A stretch of 64,000 bases of DNA from the NCBI RefSeq assembly GCF_002407185.1, contig NZ_CP023563.1, forward strand, positions 1,674,001 to 1,738,000. Reading direction: 5' to 3'. Below the pieces are notes generated by a model that made no database searches, was not told where the DNA came from, and saw only the letters and a program-made list of their open reading frames with translations. Of the stretch, positions 25,663 through 34,176 are shown piece by piece (the first letter of the stretch is position 1; every line of letters starts with the position of its first letter). The DNA comes from Brachybacterium vulturis. GTDB lineage: Bacteria; Actinomycetota; Actinomycetes; Actinomycetales; Dermabacteraceae. The position numbers and the translations under genes are program-made.

Positions 25663-27114
25663 CTACTCTTCGGGCAGAGGCACGGACTCCGGCTGCTGCG
25701 GCCGCGAGCCGCGCAGGAAGAACGAGCCGATCAGCCCCAGCACAGCGATCCCACCGGCGACGATGAACGCCACGTTCACGCCGTGGATCGGGCCCGCCAT
25801 GCCGTACACCTCGGGATCCCTCGCAGCGGCGGTCATCACCGTCACCAGCACGCCGGTGCCCACGGACGCGGCGACCTGGCGCATCGTGTTGTTCACCGCG
25901 GTGCCGTGCGGGATCATCCGCTGCGGCAGCTGGTTCAGCGCCGCCGTGGTCACCGGCATCATCACCATCGCGGTGCCCAGCATCCGCACCGCGTTGACGA
26001 CGGCGATGTACGTGAAGGTGGTGTCCACGCTCAACTGGGCCAGCAGGAAGCTGGTGACCGCCAGGAGCGCGAAACCGATGATCGCGAGCGCCGAGGCCCC
26101 GAAGCGGTCGAAGATCCGCCCGGTCACCGGGGACATGACGCCCATGATGACCGCGCCCGGCAGCAGCACCAGCCCGGACTCCATGGCGCTGAAGTCACTC
26201 ATGTTCTGCATGTACAGCGGGATCATCAGCATCCCCCCGACCATCGCCATGAACACCAGCATGCCCAGCACGGTGCCGAGGGCGAACATGCGGTTGGCCA
26301 GCACCCGCAGCTCCAGCAGCGGCTCCTCCAGGCGCAGCTGACGGTGCACGAACCAGACCAGGGTCAGCACGCCCACGATCAGGGGGATGATCACCTGCAG
26401 GCTGCCCCAGCCCACATTGCCCGCATTGCTGAAGCCGAACAGCAGCCCTCCGAAGGCGAAGGTGGACAGGATCAGCGAGAGCGTGTCCAGGTGCGGGTTC
26501 GTCTGCTCGGTCACGTTCTTCAGCGTGAGGTGGGCGAAGATCAGGGCACCCACGGCGATCGGCAGCATCATCACGAACAGCCAGCGCCATGACCAGTTGT
26601 CCACGATGAAGCCGGACAAGGTCGGCCCGATCGCGGGGGCGAAGGAGATCACCAGGCCGAAGGTGCCCATGGCGGTGCCGCGCTTGTGGATGGGGAAGAT
26701 CGCGAACAGGATCGTCTGCATCAGCGGCATGATCATGCCGCCGGCGGCGGCCTGTACCACCCGGCCCAGCAGCAGCACCGGATAGATGGGTGCGATCGCG
26801 CAGATGATCGTCCCCAGCGTGAAGATGCCCATCGCGGCGAAGAACATCGTGCGCGTGGTGAATTTCTGGATCAGGAACGCCGTCGCCGGGATCATGATGC
26901 CGTTGACCAGCATGAACAGGGTGGTCACCCATTGGGCGGTGTTCGCGGAGATGCCGAAGTCCACCATGAACGCCGGCAGGGCGGTGTTCAGCAGGGTCTG
27001 GTTGAGGATGATGACGAACGCGCCTGCGAGCAGCACCGCCATCACCAGGATGGGGTTCACCGCAGGCTGTGTGCGGCCGCTCGCCTCCGGGGTCTCGTCG
27101 TCGGTGTGGCCCAT
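25663..27114 (-). CDS. DHA2-family multidrug efflux MFS transporter
   Basis: A 483-residue membrane protein with 14 predicted segments, the DHA2 (EmrB/QacA) size. Conserved motifs include LNQTLLNTALPAFMVDFGIS in segment 1, WVTTLFMLVNGIMIPATAFL, LLGRVVQAAAGGMIMPL, and the antiporter motif in AIGPTLSGFIVDNWSWRWLF. It should export drugs or lipophilic compounds using the proton gradient. Start ATG 27114. It diverges from a TDT carrier over a 169-base region holding a GTGCAA/TTGCAC palindrome. No regulator gene is adjacent. Confidence 0.93.
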   Translation of the reverse strand: MGHTDDETPEASGRTQPAVNPILVMAVLLAGAFVIILNQTLLNTALPAFMVDFGISANTAQWVTTLFMLVNGIMIPATAFLIQKFTTRTMFFAAMGIFTLGTIICAIAPIYPVLLLGRVVQAAAGGMIMPLMQTILFAIFPIHKRGTAMGTFGLVISFAPAIGPTLSGFIVDNWSWRWLFVMMLPIAVGALIFAHLTLKNVTEQTNPHLDTLSLILSTFAFGGLLFGFSNAGNVGWGSLQVIIPLIVGVLTLVWFVHRQLRLEEPLLELRVLANRMFALGTVLGMLVFMAMVGGMLMIPLYMQNMSDFSAMESGLVLLPGAVIMGVMSPVTGRIFDRFGASALAIIGFALLAVTSFLLAQLSVDTTFTYIAVVNAVRMLGTAMVMMPVTTAALNQLPQRMIPHGTAVNNTMRQVAASVGTGVLVTVMTAAARDPEVYGMAGPIHGVNVAFIVAGGIAVLGLIGSFFLRGSRPQQPESVPLPEE

Positions 27115-27196
27115 GGTGGGATCCTCCCCCGTCTTGATCCTCGCCGGGCGGTGTCCCCGCTCATCGTGCGGCGGATGCCGCCGCGCACGAGGTTAG

Positions 27197-27219
27197 GTGC
27201 AAAGTTGCACTGGGTGCAA
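27197..27219. promoter_or_regulatory. Palindromic operator between divergent transporters
   Basis: GTGCAA-AG-TTGCAC at 27197-27210 has perfect 6-base arms, followed after 3 bases by another half-site GTGCAA (27214-27219). It lies 83 bases from the efflux-pump start and 74 from the TDT start, so one repressor could control both. The type (TetR, MarR or LysR) cannot be told. Confidence 0.5.
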
Positions 27220-27283
27220 GGTCTGAGGGCTGGGATGCATGTCTCGATGCCCCAGGTCACCGTATTCATCGCACAATGGTGAC

Positions 27284-28342
27284 GTGCCCTCCTCGACCTC
27301 GACCCCACTGACGCTGACCGCGCGCGCCGACCAGGCGCTCGCGGGGCTCGCTCCGGGCTACTTCGCACTGGTGATGGCCACCGGGATCGTGTCGGTCGGG
27401 CTGCGCACCGCCGGAGCCGCCGGCGTGGCGCGGGTGCTGCTGGGCCTCGGGGTGCTCGCCGCCGCGGTGCTGGCCGTCCTCTACATCGCGCGGTGGATCC
27501 GTCACCGGGAGCGGATGCGCAGCGACGCGAAGAATCCCGAGAGCGCCTTCGGGTACTTCACGGTCGTCGCCGCCTGCAGCGTGCTGGCCGTCGGCCTGCA
27601 GGCGGAAGGTCTGGGCATGGCCTCCGTGGTGCTGCTCGGGATCGGCGCCTCGATCTGGATCGTGCTGGGGTATGTGCTGCCCTGGCAGGTGCTGATGACC
27701 CGGGACGGGGAGCCGATCCTGGCTCGCACCAATGGCAGCTGGTTCGTCTGGTCGGTCGCCTCGCAGTCCCTGGCCGTGGGCCTGTCCGGCCTGGAGCCGG
27801 CCTCGCCCGCCTTCGCCTCGGCGCTGGGGCTGCTGACGGTGCTGTCCTGGTCCGTGGGGACGATCCTCTATGTGGGGATCGCGGTGCTGGTGATCCTGCG
27901 GATCGTGCACTTCGGGATCACGCCGCAGCAGTTCGAGCCCACCTACTGGGTGGCGATGGGGGCGCTGGCGATCGCCGTCGTCGCCGGAGCGGGGATCTAC
28001 GCCATGGAGCCGGTGCCGATGGTCGACGCCGCCCGCGGGCTGATCGGCGGGACCGTGGTGCTCTTCTGGTGCTTCGCCCTGTGGCAGTACCCGCTGCTGT
28101 TCGGGGCGGGGCTGTGGCGCCACCTGATCCACCGGGTCCCGCTGCGCTACGTCCCCTCGCTGTGGTCAATGGTGTTCCCGCTGGGCATGTTCGCCGTCGC
28201 CTCGCTGCGGCTGGGCCACGTCGAGCATCTGCCGCTGGTGGAGGGGATCGGGGTGGCCGGGCTGGTGGTCGCAGTGTGCGCATGGGCCGCGGTCTTCGCC
28301 GGGATGCTGGTCACGCTGATGCGCGGGGTGCGCGGCACCTGA
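27284..28342 (+). CDS. TDT family transporter (tellurite-resistance/dicarboxylate type)
   Basis: A 352-residue membrane protein with about ten hydrophobic segments. The first reads LAPGYFALVMATGIVSVGL, the hallmark of the TehA/Mae1/SLAC1 family. Later WSVGTILYVGIAVLVILRI and VPSLWSMVFPLGMFAVASL match conserved helices. Members are anion or C4-dicarboxylate channels or exporters; the substrate cannot be assigned. GTG 27284 is the likely start, giving a short hydrophilic leader; an upstream in-frame start at 27239 is possible but adds a non-conserved stretch. Confidence 0.85.
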   Translation: MPSSTSTPLTLTARADQALAGLAPGYFALVMATGIVSVGLRTAGAAGVARVLLGLGVLAAAVLAVLYIARWIRHRERMRSDAKNPESAFGYFTVVAACSVLAVGLQAEGLGMASVVLLGIGASIWIVLGYVLPWQVLMTRDGEPILARTNGSWFVWSVASQSLAVGLSGLEPASPAFASALGLLTVLSWSVGTILYVGIAVLVILRIVHFGITPQQFEPTYWVAMGALAIAVVAGAGIYAMEPVPMVDAARGLIGGTVVLFWCFALWQYPLLFGAGLWRHLIHRVPLRYVPSLWSMVFPLGMFAVASLRLGHVEHLPLVEGIGVAGLVVAVCAWAAVFAGMLVTLMRGVRGT

Positions 28343-28520
28343 GGGCGGATCCGCCGAGAAGGGTCCGCGCCCGGGGCCAGGGCGCAGCGATCACGGCGTC
28401 GACATCGCAGTGCCGGGATCCGGGTGCCGGAACCATGGACGGGTGCCCCCGGACGTGCTTGGGTGAAGGGGACCGGACCTCGGCGCCTGCCGGGGCGGAT
28501 TCCTCCGAGGAGCGATCGCC

Positions 28521-29207
28521 ATGAGCGATACGAGCACGCACAGCAGTCAGGCCGCCGCGGAAGCCGCGCCGGGAGAGCTGGTGGTGGACTTCATCCTCTC
28601 ACTGGACGGCTGCGCGGCCGGTGAGGGCTGGCCCGGCTGGTGGGGTCTGCAGAGTCCCGAGTACCTCGCCTGGCTGGGCGAGCAACCGGACTCCGTGACC
28701 CTGATGGGTGCCACCACATACCGACTGATGTCGCAGATGGCCGTGCAGGCCCAGCAGATCGACGTCTCCGCGGAGGAGAAGGCCAGCTTCGCGCAGATGG
28801 CCGCTCTGCCGAAGATCGTCTTCTCCTCTACTCTCGAGAAGCCGCTGTCCTGGCCGAACACCACCCTGATCAGCACCGATGCGATCGAGGCCGTGAGGGA
28901 GCTCAAACGCACCGCGACCTCGCCGCTGACCACCACCGGCAGCATCCGCCTCAGCCACTCGCTGATGAAGGCGGGCCTCGTGGACCGCTTCCGCATCGTG
29001 CTGTTCCCGGTGCTCACCGGGCGCTCCGGGCTGGAGCGGATCTGGGAGCAGTTCGAGGACTACTCCCTCGAACTCGTCGCCGCCCGCACCTTCGAGGGCG
29101 GTCTGCAGCTGCTGGAGTACGTGCCGACATACCTGCCGCGACCACCCGGATCCGCCTGGGACCGCGGCGGGAGCACCGAGAACACCAGTGGGAGCACCGA
29201 ATCATGA
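28521..29207 (+). CDS. Dihydrofolate-reductase-like protein (RibD C-terminal domain)
   Basis: A 228-residue protein. LVVDFILSLDGCAAGEGWPGWW, then VTLMGATTYRLMS, KIVFSSTLEKPLSWPNTTLI, GSIRLSHSLMKAGLVDRFRIVLFPVLTG and a final GGLQLLEYVP follow the order of the RibD C-terminal/DHFR-like family. These bind NADPH, and most are of unknown substrate. GAGGAG precedes ATG 28521. It overlaps the next gene by ATGA, so the two are coupled. The C-terminal 25 residues are low-complexity Gly/Ser/Thr/Glu. Confidence 0.88.
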   Translation: MSDTSTHSSQAAAEAAPGELVVDFILSLDGCAAGEGWPGWWGLQSPEYLAWLGEQPDSVTLMGATTYRLMSQMAVQAQQIDVSAEEKASFAQMAALPKIVFSSTLEKPLSWPNTTLISTDAIEAVRELKRTATSPLTTTGSIRLSHSLMKAGLVDRFRIVLFPVLTGRSGLERIWEQFEDYSLELVAARTFEGGLQLLEYVPTYLPRPPGSAWDRGGSTENTSGSTES

Positions 29208-29974
29208 CGGATCCTTCGACGGAACCCTCCGGCCGGCCGGCCATCGTCGACATGGCATCCTGGCAAGCCGCCCGCGACCAGCTGCTGATGCGGGAGAAGG
29301 CGCACACCCGCGAGGGTGATGCGATCGCCGCCGCGCGGCGTCGGCTGCCGATGGTGGAGGTCGACGCGAGCACCCCGGTGACCGGCCCCGTCGGCCCCGT
29401 GCCGTTCCTGTCCCTGTTCGAGGGGCGCGACCGGCTCATGGTCTACCAGCACATGTGGCACGACGGCGCCCCGCACCAGGGACAGTGCGAGGGCTGCACC
29501 ACCACTGCCTGGCACCTGCACGACGCCACCTACCTCCACGCCCACGGGGTCTCGCTCGCGATCCTCACCACCGGACCCTGGGAGGAGGTCCACCCCTTCA
29601 CCGCATTCATGGGCTACCGCCGCGTGCCCTGGTACTCCGTGCGGGAGGCCCCCGCCCCGATCGGCGGCGACATGGGGCACCTGGCGAGCTTCCTGCGTGA
29701 CGGGGACCGGGTGTTCCTCACCTACCGCACCACCGGGCGCGGCAACGAGGCGGTCAACTTCTCGATGAGCCTGCTGGACATGACGCCCTACGGTCGCAGC
29801 GAGGACTGGGAGGAGGTGCCCGACGGCTGGCCCGCCGGGCACCACGCCTGCTGGAGCTGGCGCTCCGACGCCGAGGGCACCCCCACCTGGGGAGAGGCCA
29901 GCAGGCCCCTGCCCCAATGGGCACGGCCAGGAGCGACTCCGGTCACGACGCTGGGTCGGCACGGGCAGCACTGA
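29204..29974 (+). CDS. DUF899 (thioredoxin-like) family protein
   Basis: A 256-residue protein starting at ATG 29204 inside the stop of the previous gene. Family features are EKAHTREGDAIAAARRRLPMVEV near the N-terminus, LSLFEGRDRLMVYQHMWHDG, a CEGCTTTAWHL segment (CxxC-like), GYRRVPWYSVREAP, and VFLTYRTTGRGNEAVNFSMSLLDMTPYGRSEDWEEVPDGWP. DUF899 proteins have a thioredoxin-like fold and unknown reactions. Coupling with the DHFR-like gene suggests a shared small-molecule redox task, which is inference. Confidence 0.88.
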   Translation: MTDPSTEPSGRPAIVDMASWQAARDQLLMREKAHTREGDAIAAARRRLPMVEVDASTPVTGPVGPVPFLSLFEGRDRLMVYQHMWHDGAPHQGQCEGCTTTAWHLHDATYLHAHGVSLAILTTGPWEEVHPFTAFMGYRRVPWYSVREAPAPIGGDMGHLASFLRDGDRVFLTYRTTGRGNEAVNFSMSLLDMTPYGRSEDWEEVPDGWPAGHHACWSWRSDAEGTPTWGEASRPLPQWARPGATPVTTLGRHGQH

Positions 29975-30060
29975 CCTTCTGCTGCGGCCCCGCTTCCGCG
30001 GCGCCGATCCGCCCTCCTTCGGCACCGGTCCCGCGGCACCGGTCCTGGCGTGCGCAGGGT

Positions 30061-30378
30061 TCAGGCGGCGCGACGGATCAGGATGCGCCAGCGCTCGGGG
30101 CCCTGGTCGAGGTACTCGGTCCCATAGGCGTCCCCGTGCTTGGCCTGCAGCTGCATCAGCAGCGGCACCGGGTCGTGGGTGGCAGAGATGATCATGCCGC
30201 CGCCGGGCACCAGCGACTCGATCGCCCCGAAGATCGAGGCGTGCCGGATCGCGTGGGGGATCGTCTGCACGTCGAGCTCGGGCAGCGCTTCGTCATGCTC
30301 CCCGCAGGCGCATCCCTGCTGGGACGGCTTCTGATCGACGGCGTCCTCGCGCGAGCTCTGGATCTGGATGTCTGCCAT
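30061..30378 (-). CDS. DUF2249 domain protein
   Basis: A 105-residue protein. The C-terminal two thirds, LDVQTIPHAIRHASIFGAIESLVPGGGMIISATHDPVPLLMQL then GPERWRILIRR, is the DUF2249 domain, common beside denitrification and NO-response genes. The N-terminal 30 residues contain CACGEH, a possible metal site. AGGAG lies 6 bases before ATG 30378. It diverges from the regulator and nirK genes, so it may share their control and work in nitrite/NO handling. Confidence 0.88.
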   Translation of the reverse strand: MADIQIQSSREDAVDQKPSQQGCACGEHDEALPELDVQTIPHAIRHASIFGAIESLVPGGGMIISATHDPVPLLMQLQAKHGDAYGTEYLDQGPERWRILIRRAA

Positions 30379-30429
30379 GTCGGCTCCTGTCTGTCGTCCC
30401 CTCGGGACGATCGTGGCGGATCGGGTCCG

Positions 30430-30452
30430 CTGAATATATTACCTTTGATCCC
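30430..30452. promoter_or_regulatory. AT-rich promoter/operator between DUF2249 and the regulator
   Basis: TGAATATATTACCTTTGATC (from 30431) stands out against GC-rich surroundings. It contains the palindrome AATATATT and -10-like sequences on both strands. It lies directly before the GTG of the regulator gene and about 50-70 bases before the DUF2249 gene, so it could be a promoter and the regulator's own binding site. Confidence 0.45.
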
Positions 30453-31145
30453 GTGGAAAACATTGGCACTGGTCCCGCCGCGCAGAACGGCCCGCCGCCG
30501 CGCCGCAGCGCCGCGGGGCGCCGCCACTCGAGCGCCCGCGAGCAGGTGCTGCGCACGGTCGAGGCGCAGCGCTCCCCGGTCTCGGTCGCCGCGATCGGCC
30601 GCGCCACCGGGCTGCACGAGAACACCGTGCGCGGCCACCTGGACCAGCTGCTGGCCGACGGGCACGTCACCCGCGCCCGGGCGGCCGCCGACGGGCGCGG
30701 CCGCCCCGCCTGGCTCTGGCGTCCCACCCGGTACGGTCCCGCCTCGCCCTATGCCGCGCTCGCCGGTGTGCTGGCCGGGACCATCGCCCGCACCAGCCCC
30801 GACCCCGCCGCCACCGCCCACGAGGCCGGCCGCGGCTGGGGTGCACAGCTGGCCGCGGACCTCCCCGAGACCGCCCCGCCCGCCACGGCCCGCGATGTCG
30901 TCACCGACGCCATGGCCGCGCAGGGCTTCGCTCCCGAGGACGACGGCGAGCAGATCGTGCTGCACCGCTGCCCGCTGCTGGAGGCCGCGAGCCGCCACAC
31001 CGAGGTGGTCTGCTCCGTGCACCGCGGCCTGCTCGCCGGCCTGCTCGAGGGTGCGCCCGGCCTCGACGGAGGACGGCCCGAGGTCGAGCTGCTCCCCTTC
31101 GCCGCCCCCGGGCAGTGCCAGCTGCGCCTGCGGGATGCGGGATGA
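30453..31145 (+). CDS. Winged-helix regulator with C-terminal cysteine motif (SufR/NO-sensor-like)
   Basis: A 230-residue protein. Residues 28-85 form a winged helix (REQVLRTVEAQRSPVSVAAIGRATGLHENTVRGHLDQLLADGHV, with RGRPAWLWRPT as the wing). The C-terminal half carries HRCPLLEAASRHTEVVCSVHRGLLAGLL and a final GQC, three cysteines spaced as in Fe-S or metal-sensing regulators of the SufR group. It begins with GTG 30453. Its end overlaps nirK by ATGA, so it is probably the local regulator of nitrite reductase. Fe-S binding is inferred from the cysteines only. Confidence 0.85.
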   Translation: MENIGTGPAAQNGPPPRRSAAGRRHSSAREQVLRTVEAQRSPVSVAAIGRATGLHENTVRGHLDQLLADGHVTRARAAADGRGRPAWLWRPTRYGPASPYAALAGVLAGTIARTSPDPAATAHEAGRGWGAQLAADLPETAPPATARDVVTDAMAAQGFAPEDDGEQIVLHRCPLLEAASRHTEVVCSVHRGLLAGLLEGAPGLDGGRPEVELLPFAAPGQCQLRLRDAG

Positions 31146-34006
31146 GCGGCCCCGCCGCGCCGCGCCGCCGATCCCCGTCCTGGCGCCTGGCCTGGATGCT
31201 CCCGGCCGGACTCGCCCTGCTGGCCGGCCTCGACGCCGCGCTGCTGCTGATCGGACTGCCCGCCCCGGTGAGCACCGACCGGCTGCCGGTGGTGCACGGG
31301 ATGCTGCTGGTGCTCGGCTTCGTCGGCACCCTGATCGCGCTGGAGCGCGCGACCGCCCTCGCCCGCTGGTACGGCTTCCTCGCCCCGGCGCTGCTGGGGC
31401 TCGGCGCGATCGCGCTGGTCGCCGATCCGGTGCCGCTGGGCGTGGGCAAGCTGCTGCTGGTCGCCGGCACCGCCGCGTTCACCCTCCTCTACCTCCCGCT
31501 GTGGCGGCGCCAGCACGACGAGGCCGTGCTCACCGAGCTGCTCGCCGCGGGACTGGCCTGCGGGGCCGCGATCCGCTGGGCCGGCGGAGCGGACTTCGCC
31601 GAGGTGCTGCCCTGGCTGATCGGCTTCGTGGTGCTCACCATCGCCGCCGAACGCGTCGAGCTCGCCCGGATCACGCTCGGCGCCGGCGCCGGCGTCCGCG
31701 TGCTGGTGCACGCAGCCGGGGTGGTGGTGGCACTGCTGGTCGGGGTGGTGTTCCCGGAGGCGGGCGCGATCCTGCTCGGTGCCGCGCTGGGCGCCCTGCT
31801 GCTGTGGCTGATCCCCCATGACATCGCGCGCCGCACCCTGCGCACCCGGGGCGCGACCCGGTTCATGGCCGCGGCGATCCTGTGCGGCTACGGATGGCTC
31901 GCCATCGCCGCCGCCGTGCTGCTGCTGGGCGGCACCCCGCAGGGCGGCGCCTACGACGCCGTCGCCCACGCAGTGTTCCTCGGCTTCACGATCTCGATGA
32001 TCATGGCGCACGCGAGCACGATCCTGCCCGCTGTGCTGCGGATCGACCTGCCCTACCGCAGCGCGTTCTGGGTGCCGCTGGGGCTGCTGCAGCTCAGCCT
32101 CGCGGTGCGGCTCGGGCTCGGGGATGCGCTCGGCTGGGGCCCGGCCTGGCAGCTCGGCGGCGTCCTGGGAGTGCTCGCGCTGCTGGGGTTCCTCGCCACG
32201 GCGCTGAGCAGTGCGCTCCTGGGCCCCACGCGCGCACCGACCCGCCCGGCACCACGTCCCGCACCCGCCACGCGCGCCGCACAGACTCCGCACGCGGCGC
32301 CGAGCCCGTCGCCCGCACGTCCCACGGCAAGGGCTGCCACCGGTGCCCTCACCACGCCCGCGCCGCCCGCAGCCCCCACGGCCGTGGGGGCATCCCGCTT
32401 CGGGGGACGACGTGCCGGGGCCGCCGTCGGCGCCCTGCTGCTGGCCACCCTCACGGTCCTCACGATCGGCACCCTCCACCCGCTCGCCGGGGGCAGCGGC
32501 GCCTCCCCGGCGCCGCAGACCGCCGCCGGGGACACCGCGGACGACGAGGCGCCGGTGCAGACGGTCGCGGTGAGTGCCGCGGATCTCCGCTTCACTCCGG
32601 ACCGCATCGAGGTGCCGGCCGGCACGCACCTGATCATCGAGCTGACGAACACCGATCCGGCGATGACCCACGACCTGGTCCTCGAGAACGGCGCCCGCAC
32701 CGCGCGCCTCGCCCCCGGCCAGAGCGAGACCCTCGACCTCGGCGTGGTCACCGGCGACCTCGACGCCTGGTGCGGCATCGCCGGGCACCGCCAGCAGGGG
32801 ATGGCGCTGAGCATCATCGCCACCGGCGGCGACCCGGGCGAGTCCCCTGCGGTCGCCGGTGCGGAGGGCGATCCTGCCGAGCATGCCCACGGCGCGGGGA
32901 CACGGGGTCCCGTCCAGAAGCCCGCGATCGACCTCGCCACCGAGCCCGGTGCGGGATTCACCCCGTACGACGCCGAACTGCCTCCGCTGCCGCCGAGCGA
33001 CGGCCCCGTCACTCGTGAGGTCACGCTCGCGGTCACGGAGCAGGAGGGGGAGGTCGCCCCCGGCATCACCCAGCAGCTGTGGACCTTCGGCGGCACCGCA
33101 CCCGGGCCGGTGCTGCACGGCCGCGTCGGGGACGTGTTCGAGGTGACCCTGGTCAACGACGGCACCATCGGCCACTCCATCGACTTCCATGCCGGTGAGC
33201 TCGCCCCCGACGGGCCCATGCGCACGATCGCCCCGGGCGAGTCGCTGACCTTCACCTTCACCGCCGAACGGGCGGGGATCTGGATGTACCACTGCGGGAC
33301 CGCACCGGTCTCCGCCCATGTGGCCTCGGGGATGTACGGCGCGGTGATCATCGAACCGGAGGACCTCCCCGCCGTGGACCGCAGCTACGTGCTCATCCAG
33401 GGCGAGTACTACCTCGGAGCACAGGGCCAGGAGCTCGATGGCGACGCGCTCGCGGAAGGAGAGCCGGACCTGGTCGTCCTCAACGGCTATGCGGCGCAGT
33501 ATGTCCACGCCCCGCTGCAGGCCGCGGCCGGGGAGCGGGTGAGGTTCTGGGTGCTCGATGCGGGCCCCGAACGGCCGCTGAGCTTCCACGTGATCGGCAC
33601 CCAGTTCGACACCGTGTGGAGCGAGGGCCGCTATCTGGTGGAGACCGGCTCCGGCGAGGGCTCCCAGGCGTTCGGCCTGCTGCCGGCGCAGGGCGGATTC
33701 GTCGAGCTGACCCCGCCCGAGCCCGGCCACTACCCGTTCATGTCCCATCTGCTCCGCGACGCGGAGCGCGGAGCACACGGGGTTCTCGAGGTCCGCGCCC
33801 TAGCGAGGACGCCGCAGCCTGCGCACCGTGGTCACTCCACGGTGATCTCTCCCATCGGGCCCCAGCCCTCGCTGTCGATCTGGTGGGAGATGATCTGCGG
33901 GGTTCGCTCGAGGTACTGCGGGAACTCCTCCTGCATCTTTGCGAAGTGCGGGGAGTTCACGTGCGGGCCCGCGCCCTCGTCCGTGAACGCCTCGATCAGC
34001 ACGTAG
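31142..34006 (+). CDS. nirK: Membrane-cupredoxin-nitrite reductase fusion (NirK-type multicopper protein)
   Basis: A 954-residue fusion. Residues 1-350 form about ten membrane helices, including VVHGMLLVLGFVGTLIALERATALARW. A Pro/Ala/Thr-rich linker and one more helix follow. Residues 473-560 form a cupredoxin with its own His, Cys, His and Met (THDLVLENG, then CGIAGHRQQGM). Residues 625-887 form a NirK-type two-domain part. It has IGHSIDFHAG (type 2 copper His and active-site Asp), WMYHCGTAPVSAHVASGMYG (type 1 Cys, His, Met plus a type 2 His) and FHVIGTQFDTVW (third His). It should reduce nitrite to NO outside the membrane. The final 67 residues, after HGVLEVRA, do not belong to the family and overlap the antisense gene; see findings. 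Confidence 0.88.
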   Translation: MSGPAAPRRRSPSWRLAWMLPAGLALLAGLDAALLLIGLPAPVSTDRLPVVHGMLLVLGFVGTLIALERATALARWYGFLAPALLGLGAIALVADPVPLGVGKLLLVAGTAAFTLLYLPLWRRQHDEAVLTELLAAGLACGAAIRWAGGADFAEVLPWLIGFVVLTIAAERVELARITLGAGAGVRVLVHAAGVVVALLVGVVFPEAGAILLGAALGALLLWLIPHDIARRTLRTRGATRFMAAAILCGYGWLAIAAAVLLLGGTPQGGAYDAVAHAVFLGFTISMIMAHASTILPAVLRIDLPYRSAFWVPLGLLQLSLAVRLGLGDALGWGPAWQLGGVLGVLALLGFLATALSSALLGPTRAPTRPAPRPAPATRAAQTPHAAPSPSPARPTARAATGALTTPAPPAAPTAVGASRFGGRRAGAAVGALLLATLTVLTIGTLHPLAGGSGASPAPQTAAGDTADDEAPVQTVAVSAADLRFTPDRIEVPAGTHLIIELTNTDPAMTHDLVLENGARTARLAPGQSETLDLGVVTGDLDAWCGIAGHRQQGMALSIIATGGDPGESPAVAGAEGDPAEHAHGAGTRGPVQKPAIDLATEPGAGFTPYDAELPPLPPSDGPVTREVTLAVTEQEGEVAPGITQQLWTFGGTAPGPVLHGRVGDVFEVTLVNDGTIGHSIDFHAGELAPDGPMRTIAPGESLTFTFTAERAGIWMYHCGTAPVSAHVASGMYGAVIIEPEDLPAVDRSYVLIQGEYYLGAQGQELDGDALAEGEPDLVVLNGYAAQYVHAPLQAAAGERVRFWVLDAGPERPLSFHVIGTQFDTVWSEGRYLVETGSGEGSQAFGLLPAQGGFVELTPPEPGHYPFMSHLLRDAERGAHGVLEVRALARTPQPAHRGHSTVISPIGPQPSLSIWWEMICGVRSRYCGNSSCIFAKCGEFTCGPAPSSVNASIST

Positions 34007-34152
34007 GTGCTGGGCTCCTCCACGCTGCGCGACCACTCGAACCACAGGTTGCCGGGCTCGGCCAGGGTGGTCTCGGTGAACTCGCGCGAGAGCTCGGGCC
34101 ACTGGTCGGCGAACTCGGGCTTCACCGGGAACTTCACGTTGATCAGGATCAT
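33832..34152 (-). CDS. Antibiotic biosynthesis monooxygenase (ABM) domain protein, quinol monooxygenase-like
   Basis: A 106-residue protein with the ABM fold pattern: MILINVKFPVKPEFADQW, then FTETTLAEPGNLWFEWSRSVEEPSTYVLIEAFTDEGAGPHVNSPHFAKM. The conserved His in HVNSPHF and the preceding Trp fit the YgiN group. Members oxidise quinols or phenols without cofactors, or degrade haem. The gene has a weak ribosome site. It converges on nirK and overlaps its last 175 bases. The good family match shows this strand is the real coding one there. Confidence 0.9.
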   Translation of the reverse strand: MILINVKFPVKPEFADQWPELSREFTETTLAEPGNLWFEWSRSVEEPSTYVLIEAFTDEGAGPHVNSPHFAKMQEEFPQYLERTPQIISHQIDSEGWGPMGEITVE

Positions 34153-34176
34153 GGCCCGGACCCTACGTGATCCGGA

